Source of the DNA: Arcuatula senhousia | Taxonomy: Eukaryota > Mollusca > Bivalvia > Mytilida > Mytilidae | Direction: 5' to 3' | NCBI GenBank assembly: GCA_963971305.1 | Contig: CAXARO010000899.1 | Location: 1-64,000 of the forward strand | Length of the DNA stretch: 64,000 nt | Shown: positions 22,541-32,570 of the stretch, in pieces | Layout of the letters: the number at the start of each line of letters is the position of its first letter | Numbering within the stretch: the stretch's first letter is position 1 | Position numbers and translations under genes: made by a program | Notes under the pieces: generated by a model | Told to the model about the DNA's origin: nothing | The model's input: only the letters and a program-made list of their open reading frames with translations | Databases searched by the model: none

Positions 22541-22802
22541 GTATTGTTGATAACCGCTGCTGGTGGACCACAGGTCCCCGAGGGTAATCACAAGCCGGGT
22601 CGTCAGACTTGTCTGACAGGATTTTACCAATACATTTCTAATATTTTTAGTCATTGAAATTTCCTATTGTTAAATTCAAAATTGTATAAAACACCAGGCC
22701 AGGTTTCTTTCCTTGTAATGCACATGGTCGATATTCTTGATGCTGGGTTTGCCTTTCTTGTTTAATCTTTATGGTTTTGAGAACTTTTCATTCAATGTTT
22801 TT
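22541..22802. other. Short intergenic spacer
   Basis: No repeat boundary, exon or frame supported. Confidence 0.3.
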
Positions 22803-24044
22803 ATATGACCGCAAAATTTTTGCGATCGTATAATGTTATGGCGATGTCGTCGTTGTGGTCTGTGGACACTTTGGTTTCCGTGCGATAACTTGAGTAAAGT
22901 TGACCGAATGTTATGAAATTTTGATATGATGTTTGTTACCACTAAAGGAAGGTTGGTATTGTATTTGGGGATTGTGGCCCCAACCGTTTTAGAAAAAGGG
23001 CCAAAAAGGGCTAAAACGGGTGTATTGACAAAACTGTTGTAGAATGTTTATTATTCATTCGATTTTGAAAATTCTTATTTTATTGAATTCCTCATTAAAT
23101 TCTGTCAACAAAATGTGTCAATGGTTTTGATAAATATTGCACTGTTACATTGCTATTGCGGGTCAAAAGGGGGCCACACCACAAAATTTGACTTTTTTAT
23201 TTTTGGTCCGATTTTCAAAATCTTTTTTTCATTGGAATCCTTGTGAAAATCCCTGCCTGCGTTTTTCAATCAGATTTGCAATATCTCTTACCATTTTTGA
23301 GCAATTAGGGGTCAAAGGGGACAAAAACGCCATTTTTAAAAGTTTGTCAAGGTAAATATTTTTATACCGAAAATAAAGTTGTAGTGGGCCAGCCAATTGT
23401 TATGAAGTTTTAATATGATGATTATTTTCATTAAAGGAATGTTGGTTTGAATTTGGGGTTTGTGGCCCCAACTGTTTTAGAAAAAAGGACCAAAGGGGCT
23501 AAAACAGGTGCATTGACAAAACTGTTGTAGAATTAATGTTTATTATTCATTCATTTTTGAAAATTCTTTTTTTGTTGAAGTGCTCATAAAATTCTGTCTA
23601 CTAAATGTGTCAATGATTTTGATATGTATTTCACCATTACATTGCTACAGGGGGCTAAAGACAGGCCACGCCCATAAAATCAACTTTTTTATTTGTGGTC
23701 CGATTTTCAAAATCCTTTTTTCATAAAATTCCTTGTGAAAATCCCTGCCTTATTTGTAAATCAGATTTTTGCAATATCTTTTACCGTTTTGAGAAATTAG
23801 GGGTCAAAGAGCCAAAATTGTAAATTAATTCATGTATACAAATAAGGCTTTTTGTATTAGATATATGCGTCAAAATCCATTTTTAAGTCCACCACAGGAT
23901 GCATTTGTCAAAAAGCTTTGTAATATATAAGTCCACCATGGGCTTCATGTGACCAAAGCATTGGACTATCCATATTGGGCCTACAACGTACAGGGTTCAA
24001 TTTGTTGCGGTCGTATCATGCTGCGCTCGGCGAAGCTTTTTATT
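22803..24044 (+). mobile_element. ACGACCGCAA-family element, copy A
   Basis: Starts TATGACCGCAAAATTTTTGC, a small hairpin in itself, and ends TTGCGGTCGTATCATGCTGC followed by TCGGCGAAGCTTTTTATT. The same ends delimit copy B at 25201-26541. Internally it holds two diverged repeats of about 480-600 bp with AAAGGAA(G/T)GTTGGT, GTGGCCCCAAC and AAAACGGGTGTATTGACAAA. No coding frame. The terminal GACCGCAA/TTGCGGTC inversion suggests a DNA-transposon origin (inference). Confidence 0.72.
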
Positions 24045-24640
24045 TGGTTTGTGATCTTCCAATATTTTGATTCAAATGCTGCTGATGAGAGGTTACTCAT
24101 TGAAATATCGATATACAGCATAACCAAATTAACCGTTTTATACCCGTTTATGGTACTGATTTTGATGACATTTTTACACATTTTTGACATGATGTATAAA
24201 GGTTCACTTCTTACACCATTTTAGGGGGTTTTTCCCATAGCCGCGATAGCAGAACCTGCATTTAGTCATAAAAAGCCTTAAGCTAGTCTACCCATCTCTA
24301 ATCAGCAACGCCTTGTGAATAACACAATCAGACTTAAGTATGTTTAAAACCTGTTACATTTAAAAAGAGAATTAGATTAATGTCTCCATCCCAAAGCCCG
24401 AAAAATGAAGCAAAGTATTATAACAGAGGAGGAAACCTACAAAACAATTATGTGGTCTAATTAAATTGTAGCTGTAGGAAAATTTTGATGACTGTACATG
24501 TCTACTGCATACCGTTACAGGAAAATTGTGTCAAGTCTGACAGCCAGCATCAGAGCCAGTTTGACATCCCTGTACCTCAAGTTCAGTGACTAGTCCACTT
24601 TGTCAATGTTTTGTTAGAGTCAATGTGCTAGGTCCTGAGC
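24045..24640. other. Intergenic DNA between repeats
   Basis: Nothing supported. A Penelope 3' fragment begins at about 24643. Confidence 0.3.
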
Positions 24641-24717
24641 CTTAGTTTCGACTGGAGTTCGCGTTGTTGATTGATATTCAGTTATTTTGTGTTTACATGT
24701 TTTATATGTTGTATGGG

Positions 24718-25182
24718 TATGAGGTAGGGGTAAAGCAAGATGACAATTTGAGTCCTAACTTATTTAAGATATTTATTAATGATCTCCCATCGATTCTTGA
24801 CGACACCCAAGATCCAGTCCAAATTGGCTCAAGATTGTTGAATTGCTTACTCTATGCAGACGACATTGTTCTTCTGTCAACATCTGCCAAGGGGCTCCAA
24901 GATAAATTAAATAAATTACATTCGTACTGTAAAGAATGGTGTCTAACAATAAACACAACCAAGACAAAAATTATGGTTTTCAACAAGGCAGGCAGACATA
25001 TCAACCAAGAATTTAAATTAGATAACAACATTATTGAATGTGTGCAAAAATGTAAATATTTAGGTATATCTTTTTGCTCATATGGATCTTTTTCCTTTGC
25101 CCAAGGATTGTTGTACAACAAGGCACTTAAAGCATATCATAAATTACGTAAAGATTTTATGTCCCTAAATCATAGTGTTTAA
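24718..25182 (+). pseudogene. LINE reverse transcriptase fragment, palm
   Basis: Contains [20 protein letters not shown] (motif B region), CLLYADDIVLLS (catalytic YADD) and KCKYLGISF (motif E-like). It closely parallels the RT of the LINE at 54913-56151 but with Lys and Asp in place of the usual RQGD. Codons before about 24718 belong to the Penelope repeat, so the apparent Met at 24664 is a chimera. The frame breaks at 25182, just before the inserted element. Confidence 0.85.
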
Positions 25183-25200
25183 AACTGTATCCATTTTTAT

Positions 25201-26541
25201 ACGACCGCAAATTTTTTGCGATCGTATTATGTTATGGCGATGTCGTTGTCGTTGTCGTCGTCGTTGTCGTCGTTGTCGTCGTCGTTGTCGTCGTCTGTAG
25301 ACACTTTGGTTTCCGTGCGATAACTTTAGTTGTAGTTAACCAATTGTTATAAAATTTTGATATGATGTTTATGAACACTAAAGGAAGGTTGGTATTGCAT
25401 TACGGGTTTCTGGCCCCTACCGTTTTAGAAAAAAGGGCCAAAAAGGGCTAAAACAGGTGTATTGACAAAACGTCTGTAGAATGTTTGATTTTCATCCGAT
25501 TTTGATCATTCTTTTTTTTATTGTATTCCTCAATAAATTCTGTCAACAAAATGTAACAATACCTTTGATGTATCTTGTACCGTTACATTGCTATAAGGGG
25601 TCAAAAAGGGGCCACACCCAAAAAATCGACTTTTTTATTTGTGGTCCGATTTTCAAAATCTTTTCTTCATTGGAATCCTTGTGAAAATTCCTGCCTGCAT
25701 TTTTCGATCAGATTTGCAATATCTCATACCGTTTTCGAGAAATTAGGGGTCAAAGGGGCCAAAAACGCCATTTATAAAAGTTTGTCCATGCAAATAATTT
25801 TTTACCAATATTAAGTTGTAGTGCACCAGCCAATTGTTATGAAGTCTAAATATGATTATTATATCCACTAAAGGAATGTTGGTTTTGTATTTGGGGTTTG
25901 TGGCCCCTTCTGTTTTAGAAAAAAAGGGCCAAAGGGGCTAAAACGGGTGTATTGACAAAACTGTTGTAGAATGTTCATTATTCATTCAATTTTGAAAATT
26001 CTTTTTTTGTTGAAGTGCTCATAAAATTCTGTCTACTAAGTGTGTCAATGATTTTGATATGTATTTCACCATTACATTGGTACAGGGGGCTAAAGACAGG
26101 CCACGCCCATAAAATCAACTTTTTTATTTTTGGTCCAATTTTCAAAATCTTTTTTTTTTCATTGGAATCCTTGTGAAAATCCCTGGCTGCGTTCTTCAAT
26201 CAGATTTGCAATATCTTTTACCGTTTTCGAGAAATTAGGAGTCAAAGGGGCCAAAAACACCAATTTTAAAAGTTTGTCAAGGCAAATAGTTTTATACTTA
26301 AAATTAAGTTGTAGTTATTACATGTATATAAATAAGGCTTTTTGTATTAGATGTTGATGTAAATATATATGTGTCAAAAATGCATTTTTAAGTCCACCAC
26401 AGGATGCATGTGTCAAAAAGCTTTGTAAGTCCACCATGGGCTTCATGTGACCAAAACAATGGACTGTCCTTATTAGGACTCCAACGTACAGTGTTAAACT
26501 TGTTGCGGTCGTATCATGCTGCACTCGGCGTAGCTTTTTAT
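25201..26541 (+). mobile_element. ACGACCGCAA-family element, copy B, inside the LINE
   Basis: Begins ACGACCGCAAATTTTTTGCG and ends GCGTAGCTTTTTAT. TTTTTAT is present at both junctions (25194-25200, 26535-26541). LINE coding sequence continues across it (SIF before, DHTIKPIL after), proving insertion into the LINE. Includes a (GTCGTT)n-type microsatellite at 25234-25292. Same internal two-block organisation as copy A. Confidence 0.82.
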
Positions 26542-26542
26542 T

Positions 26543-27433
26543 TGACCATACAATAAAGCCAATTTTGTTGTATGGATCAGAAGTGTGGGGATACTTCAAT
26601 CCTTTCAAAAAGAAGCTTTCTACAAATAACCCAAATGTGAATCTGGCCTTTCCAAAGTTACCAGCCGAAAATTTACATGTTAAATTTTGTAAAGTTCTAC
26701 TTGGTGTCAATAAAAAAGCAACAAATCTTGCCTCTTTGTCTGAACTTGGGCGTTTTCCATTGCATTTTGATATTATTAAATCAATGATTTAGTACTGGTA
26801 CCGTTTGGAAAATTTAGGCTCCAGTTTTTCTATTTTGAAAGATGCTTTTTTGGAATCACAAGCTCTACATGAATCTAAAGTTCAGTCATGGTATTGGTCC
26901 ATTTCTTTTTTATTAAAACACATTTCTGGAATTTAGGAACTGAACAAGGTGAATCCTCATAAATTCAAAAATTCCTTGAAAAGTTTGATGCATCAGTATT
27001 ATACCAAAATATGGATGCAACAGATGAAAGAAAGTACTGATGGCAAACTAAGTAGCTATACCACTTTTAAGTGCAATTTTGGACTTGAGCCTTATCTAAG
27101 TATATTAAAATCCTATGAACAAAGGAAAAACTTCATGAGGCTGAGAATATCGGCGCATAAACTAAGAATTGAACAGGTCGATATGATGGTACTCCCCGAT
27201 CAAGCAGAACATGCCTCAGGTGCAGCTCGGGCGAGGTGGATGATGAAAAACATTTCTTGTTTTCATGCAAATCACTAGATAATGCAAGAAAAAGATTTTT
27301 GACTGCAGTCCTTTCCATTTGTCCCAATTTTAATCAATTACATCCCAATGAAAAAATAATTTGGCTAATAAATTCTGAGGATGTTAAAATATTAACTCAT
27401 ATATGTGAACTTATTAAGGAAAGTGAGATATAG
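26543..27433 (+). pseudogene. LINE ORF2 C-terminal fragment
   Basis: Successive frames encode the RT-distal part: [38 protein letters not shown], then after stops at about 26790 and 26935 the RxxFMRLRISAHKLRIEQ block and the HFLFSCKSLDNARKRF block. The intact LINE near 56.3-56.5 kb has a CxxC plus H and C cluster here; in this copy the first Cys pair is lost (replaced by a stretch read as DQAEHASGAARARW). Confidence 0.8.
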
Positions 27434-28019
27434 TCTTTTATACATTATTTAGTAATGAGAGACATGTCCTTAATTTTTGATAGAAAGGTACTCCATTCTT
27501 TTTCTTTCTACATAATAATTGAATTATAGTGATATGGCAAAGACAGGTGGACCATAGAGCACCGTCCCTTGGTGCCCTCTGTGGTTGCATTACTCTAAAA
27601 ACTAGTTCATCCACACTGGGCACAAGGATGGCTCACCTGGACTTGTAGCCATGCACATAATTCATATTTTCTAGGCAAAGACCGGGGAATGCCATAAAGC
27701 ATCGTCCCTTGGTACCTTCTGCTGACAGATTACATTATCAATATCTAGTCTGTCCGCTTTTGGTACAAGGATGGCATTACCCATGTCTTGCAGCTTATTC
27801 CACAATGGAACAATTTAACAAAAGTACCACTAGTACCGATTATCATAAAGTGACAAATCATTTATAAAAAGACATATTCCTCTCGCCCCGGCTGTACCTG
27901 GGTCTATATATTAACACATTAACTATCATAGATAATATTTATTATTTATTGTTACACACATTTTATATGCACTGTAATATGCCCCCATGTGGGCCCATTC
28001 TTATGGACAATAAAATATT

Positions 28020-28074
28020 CTTCTTCTTCTTCTTCTTCTTCTTCTTCTTCTTCTTCTTCTTCTTCTTCTTCTTC
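28020..28074 (+). repeat. (TTC)n microsatellite, LINE 3' tail
   Basis: About 18 uninterrupted TTC triplets directly after AATAAAATA. The homologous position of the other LINE carries (TATTC)n, so this is the element's tail rather than an independent microsatellite. Confidence 0.85.
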
Positions 28075-28244
28075 TGTTGTCTGTTTTCGTCCCGTTCTTG
28101 TTGGTAATGACTGGTTTAGTCTCTGCCCTTTCGGACTTTTGACATTCTGATACCCGATTGGTACCTCTGCTTCTTCATCTTGCAATACTTGGCATAGTCA
28201 ACGTCTTCTAAAATGTCTGAAATACAAATGAACTATGTACGTAC

Positions 28245-28342
28245 CACCTACTCCTATAACATAAGAGGTCTTGTTTTCGTTTTAAACTCAATACTGCGAC
28301 TGTTAGAATGGCAACAAGTCCAAAAATAGCATGCCATTCAAT
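28245..28342 (-). CDS. Possible orphan exon encoding one transmembrane helix
   Basis: On the minus strand, an acceptor-like CAACATTGCAG precedes 28342 and a donor-like GTACGT follows 28245. The 98 bases translate to WHAIFGLVAILTVAVLSL followed by the basic KRKQDLL. The upstream frame is also open, with SCLSSTPTTLQ. It looks like a stalk, a single helix and a stop-transfer sequence. No neighbouring exon could be linked, and it may be chance. Not recognised as a family. Confidence 0.22.
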
Positions 28343-28589
28343 CTGCAATGTTGTTGGAGTACTACTCAGACAAGACTCATCAGACAACATGTAGCTATAC
28401 CCAAAAGTTGTCAGGACATAGTGCAAAATCAATCATAATCAGAACTTTGGATTTTATAGTATGAAGATTTTTAACCAAAACAAAGGACGCATAGTTTCAT
28501 AAACCCTTTAAAAGTTATTTTGTATAATACGTACATCTACAAAATGTGTGTTAAACTATTATAATACTTTAGTTTTTGTGATAACCCCG

Positions 28590-29320
28590 GCGTCGGCGTC
28601 CATACCCACTTACAGAAGAATGGTTAAGATCCAGACACACTTACTAACAAGTGCCACATCAATGATATTGTTATGGTAGGTGCACCTAGTGATGCTTAGC
28701 ACAATGCATGCTTCGGATGCTGACTGTGACCTATATTTTCTGCATGGATGACCACTTACAGAAGAATAGTTAAAGTCCATTCCCGCTTACTGACAAGTGC
28801 CACATCAATGATATTGCTATGGTATGTTCTCCTAGTGATGCTAAGCACAATGCTGGCTGTGACCTATATTTTCCGCATGGATGACCACATACAGAAGAAT
28901 GGTTAAGATCCATACACGCCTACTGACAAGTGCCACATCAATGAAATTGGTATAGTAGGTGCACCTTGTGATGCAAACTACAATACATGCTTCGGATGCT
29001 GGCTGTGACCTATATTTTCGACATGGATGACCACTTACAGAAGAATCCGTTCTTGCTTACTGACAAGTACCGCATCAATGATATTGGTATGGTAGGTGAA
29101 CTTAGTGATGCTAAGCACAATACATGATTTGATGATGGCTGTGACCTATATTTTCTGCATGGAAGACCACTTACAGAAGAATGGTTAAAGGCCATTCCTG
29201 CTTACTGACAAGTGTCACATCAATGATATTGGTATTGTAAGGTGCACTTAGAGATGGTTAGCAAGATGCATTCTTCAGATACTGGCTGTGACCTCTTTTG
29301 CATGGATTGAGAGCTTAAAA
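28590..29320. repeat. Tandem repeat of about 140-150 bp, five units
   Basis: Units share CCACTTACAGAAGAATGGTT, TACTGACAAGTGCCACATCA, ATGATATTG, GTGATGCTTAGCACAAT and GGCTGTGACCTATATTTTC. They are clearly related but diverged. No reading frame is maintained across units, so it is probably non-coding. Confidence 0.75.
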
Positions 29321-29519
29321 TTTTGAAAAGTTAAAGTCAATTCCCACTTGACAATAATGTGCAATGAGGTGAGCTTTGTTATCGATAGATTACCTATGTT
29401 TTTTTTTAAATTGTATGCCATTAAAGATGTAGTTCATTGTTGATCATATTGCGATGACAATTTGATTCGACACTATGTTTTAGAAGTTATATGTGACTAC
29501 AATGTATGTGCATTTTACA

Positions 29520-30080
29520 TGAAAGAAGCAGAGGTACCAATGGGGCATCTGAATGTCAAAAGTCCGAAAGGGCAGAGACAAAACTAGCAAACACCAACTA
29601 GAACAGGACGGTAAACAAACAACATATATAAAACACGGAAAAACAAAAACTACTGAACATTAACAACATGAACTCAAGTCGTAACGAGAGTGAAACAGGT
29701 GCTCTGTAAGAGTAAGCAGTTTCTGCTTGCAATTGCACACCCGTCGCGTTGCCAACAGTCAATTCGGGTGTTAAATCCGATAAAGGAAGACAAAACAAAA
29801 TCCTATAACAAACAAGCATCTGCACTCATCTGAGTAATTGAAATCCCATTTTTGTCTATAAGCGCAAAATTTCTTGAATGAAGACAGCAACCGAGGAGCA
29901 ACATAACTTATGTGTCTGACGTGACGCTCTGCTAAGGAAATCGTTCCACAAGCTCTGGAATAACGAATCATTTGTGATACGTAAATTCCATAAGCTGATG
30001 TTGGACATATGAAATCTTTGTGGGCGGCTTGAACTACCCTGAATGGGTTTTGCTGATTTGCGGGATAGTTTTTCAATCTT
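29520..30080 (-). pseudogene. Penelope-like element: RT C-terminus plus 3' region
   Basis: On the minus strand, 30076-29775 encodes a degenerate Penelope C-terminal block (CPTSAYGIYVSQMIRYSRAC, then YVAPRLLSSFKKFCAYRQ) with the middle part out of frame. From about 29775 to 29520 follows the shared 3' repeat (GTTGGCAACGCGACGGGTGT through GGTACCTCTGCTTCTTTC). This copy shows the order C-terminus then 3' repeat and so identifies the many isolated copies of the repeat as Penelope 3' ends. Confidence 0.72.
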
Positions 30081-30199
30081 CTGATTTTGAACAGCTAAAA
30101 ATATTCTGTTTCAATTTTATTGGATTATGTATTGTCCACATTTGCATCATGTCTTCAGAGTTAGTACCATTTTTTTTAATTCAATGCGGCGGATGAACA

Positions 30200-31632
30200 A
30201 GAGGCTCCCAGGAGCCTGAATCGCTCACCTGACATATGTGCCTGAAGTAAAGGTTATTAGGCAAAATCTATTTGACGTTGAAAGGATCATGAGATTAATA
30301 AGGGGGTCATCTGACAATATGGTGGATCTTAAGGTGCTGATCACTTTTGTTCTCAATCAAAATTAAAAAATCTGTCACCCTTTTTGAGTAATTGGCAAAA
30401 AAATTCAGTTTAACCCAATTTCTATTTTTAGCCACAGCGGCCATGTTTTACAACCAATCAAAAATCCCCACATCAGTTCTATATACCTAATGCTAATAAG
30501 CAACAATACCAAGTTTGATTCCAATTGGACTTAAAGTGTCAGAGGATTTTACGTTTTCAATGTAATCAGGAAATGCTGTGAAAATAATCAGTTTTGATGT
30601 TCTAAGGGGAAAAACCCCTAAAAGGAAGGGCCCTACAACGTTGACCCTAGACATATTTTGTAGATCTTGATGCGCTTAACAATATACAATTTAAATTTCT
30701 CAAATATCTTGTATAGTTTTCAAGATATAGAGCTAAACAGGTGCAAAATTTGCAAAAAATCCACAAAAAGGGCAATAACTCCTACATGGGTTGATGGATC
30801 TTCTCCAAAATTTCAGAACTGGTAGATCTTGAGATGCTGATCACTTTTGTTTCCAATCAAAATTTAAATATCTGTCACCGTTTTTGAGTTATTTGCAAAA
30901 AAACTGCATTTACCCCTATGTTCTATTTTTAGCCACAGCGGCCATGTTTTACAACCAATCAAAAATCCCCACATCCTTACTATACACCTAATGCTAATAC
31001 TAGTAAACAACAATACCAAGTTTGGTTCCAATTTGACTTAAAGTGTCAGAGGAGTTAACGTTTTCAATGTAATGAGGAAATGCTGTTAAAATGCTCAATT
31101 TTGACATTCTAAGGACAAAAACTCCTAAAAAAGGTCCTACAACGTTGACCCTATAACATATTTTGTAGATCTTAATGTGCTTAACAATATGTAATTTAAA
31201 TTTCTCAAATATCTAGCATAGTTTTCAAGATTTGCAAAATTTGCAAAAATTCCACAAAAAGGGCAATTACTCCTACATGGGTTGTTGGATTTTCTTCAAA
31301 ATATCAGGGTAGGTAGATCTTGAAGCGCTGATCACTTTTACTCGTGCCAAAATTTTGATATCTGTAGCCGTTTTTGAGTTATTTGCAATAAACTGCATTT
31401 TACCCCTATGTTTTATTTTTACTTTTTAGCCATGGCGGCCATGTTTTACGACGAATCAAAAATCCCCACATCAGTTCTAAGCACCGAATGCTAATGAACA
31501 ACCATTCCAAGTTTGGTTGCAATTGGACTTATGGTGTCAGAGGAGTTAACGTTTTAAAAAGTTTACGGACGACGGACGGACGACGGACGCCAAGTGATGA
31601 CAATAGCTCACCTGACCCGGGTCAGGTGAGCT
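30200..31632 (-). mobile_element. GCTCACCTG-family element, long copy
   Basis: Starts AAGAGGCTCCCAGGAGCCTG and ends TCACCTGACCCGGGTCAGGT followed by GAGCTAAAAAG, that is, the reverse of the copy at 16242-17012. Inside are about three diverged repeats of roughly 500 bp (TTTTGAGTTATTTGCAA, AGCCA(C/T)(A/G)GCGGCCATGTTTTAC, AATCAAAAATCCCCACATC). A GGACGG run near 31565 precedes the end. No coding frame. Confidence 0.75.
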
Positions 31633-31674
31633 AAAAAGCAATGTGCAACATGTCCTTGTTATTCTAAGTTAAAA

Positions 31675-31790
31675 CATATTTGCTAATCCTGGATTTGGAA
31701 ACAAGCTCAATGCTTATGTGAATTCCTCTCCAGTTTACAGTTTGCGAGTGTGGCCTTTTTAGCAGCCTCCATTGAGCCTACTCTTATCGA
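31675..31790 (-). repeat. Short interspersed repeat, related to 62945-63062
   Basis: CTGGATTTGGAAACAAGCTC, GCTTATGTGAATT(C/T)CTCTC and CCTCCATTGAGCCTACTC are reverse complements of TTGTTTCCAAATGCAGGATA, GAGAAATTCACATAAGCACT and GAGTAGGCTCTATGGGGGC at 62945-63062. Family unknown. Confidence 0.6.
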
Positions 31791-31799
31791 ACAATACAA

Positions 31800-32570
31800 A
31801 AAGGCCACCAACATGCACAAGGTACTCGGGACTTGCCTCGGTTCTTGATACCATCCTCGCAAATGGTGTCCAGAGAGAGTCTGAAAATAGGCTTGTAACT
31901 GAATGTTTAAATTTTGACTGGAACTTCTCTATGTGTGTTATAATAAACGAAATACGCTTCAAACGCAGTCAAAATATTACACCTTTTCATTTGTTTCTTG
32001 CATATAGTTCTGTGTATTGGGGCCAACTTTCGTTACAGCAAATTGAATGACTCATGAAAATGACATACAACCACCTAAGAAGAGGCACTGAAAAGGGAAT
32101 AAATGGAGCAAATGCATCGAAATTAATTAATACTTAAAGATATAAGAAGTTCGAGCATCTTTTATTATTCATGCCTTGCCTGCGAAGAGGAGAGGGAAAT
32201 GTTGTCCTGATACGGTTGTCCGTCCATACCAGGTCTATATCTTTAAACGGTTATTATGGGTATGCTGTATGTGCATATTTCAAGAAGCAACATCTCATCC
32301 GTATAATTAAAATAACATTGGAAGGTTGAAAACGAAAAGTATTGAAATAAAAGTACTAAAACCCAAAACGTTCGAAAATGGAAGCCAATCCAACATTGAG
32401 GATAATATTATATATTAAAGACAAATTAAGCACCCTTTTATTTACAAATTTATTATACAATTTAACCGTACACTATATCACAGTTCTAATTTATACCACT
32501 GAACAAACTTTTGAAAAGTGTTCAAACTAGTTATAAGTTCACTGCAACGAGTTGTCCATGACATTTTACG
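31800..32570. other. 3' flank of the Ig-domain gene
   Basis: On the minus strand, AATAAA hexamers at 32437-32442 and 32449-32454 (plus-strand TTTATT) lie 117-134 bases beyond the stop at 32571 and are good polyadenylation-signal candidates. Nothing else supported. Confidence 0.5.

Larger units (their letters stand above)
24713..28074 (+). mobile_element. 5'-truncated LINE with 6-bp TSD, itself interrupted
   Basis: Bounded by TGTTGT at 24707-24712 and 28075-28080. It begins inside the RT domain (EVGVKQDDNL) and ends with a GTGGGCCCATTCTTATGGAC plus AATAAAATA stretch and a (TTC)n tail (28020-28074). Coding homology to the LINE at 51.4-56.8 kb runs through YADD and KYLGI to 25198, resumes at [16 protein letters not shown] (26543) after an insertion, and continues to the C-terminal HFLFSCKSLDNARKRF block near 27240-27430. 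Stops and frameshifts make it a pseudogene. Confidence 0.88.
24643..28185 (+). repeat. Penelope-type 3' end split by a LINE insertion
   Basis: 24643-24712 (TTTCGACTGGAGTTCGCGTT through TTTTATATGTTGT) and 28075-28185 (TGTTGTCTGTTTTCGTCCCG through TTGGTACCTCTGCTTCTTC) are the two halves of one Penelope 3' repeat. They join seamlessly when the LINE between them (24713-28074) is removed; TGTTGT is duplicated at the junction. Confidence 0.82.

Noticed and set aside
25234..25292. GTCGTT run as a coding low-complexity region
   Set aside because: It is a microsatellite inside the non-coding ACGACCGCAA-family element.
27952..28185. Minus-strand frame with a poly-Glu run
   Set aside because: Translation of the (TTC)n LINE tail; not a protein.
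28590..29320. CRISPR-like or coding tandem repeat
   Set aside because: Units of about 145 bp are contiguous with no unique spacers, are diverged, and lack a maintained frame; it is an ordinary minisatellite in eukaryotic DNA.
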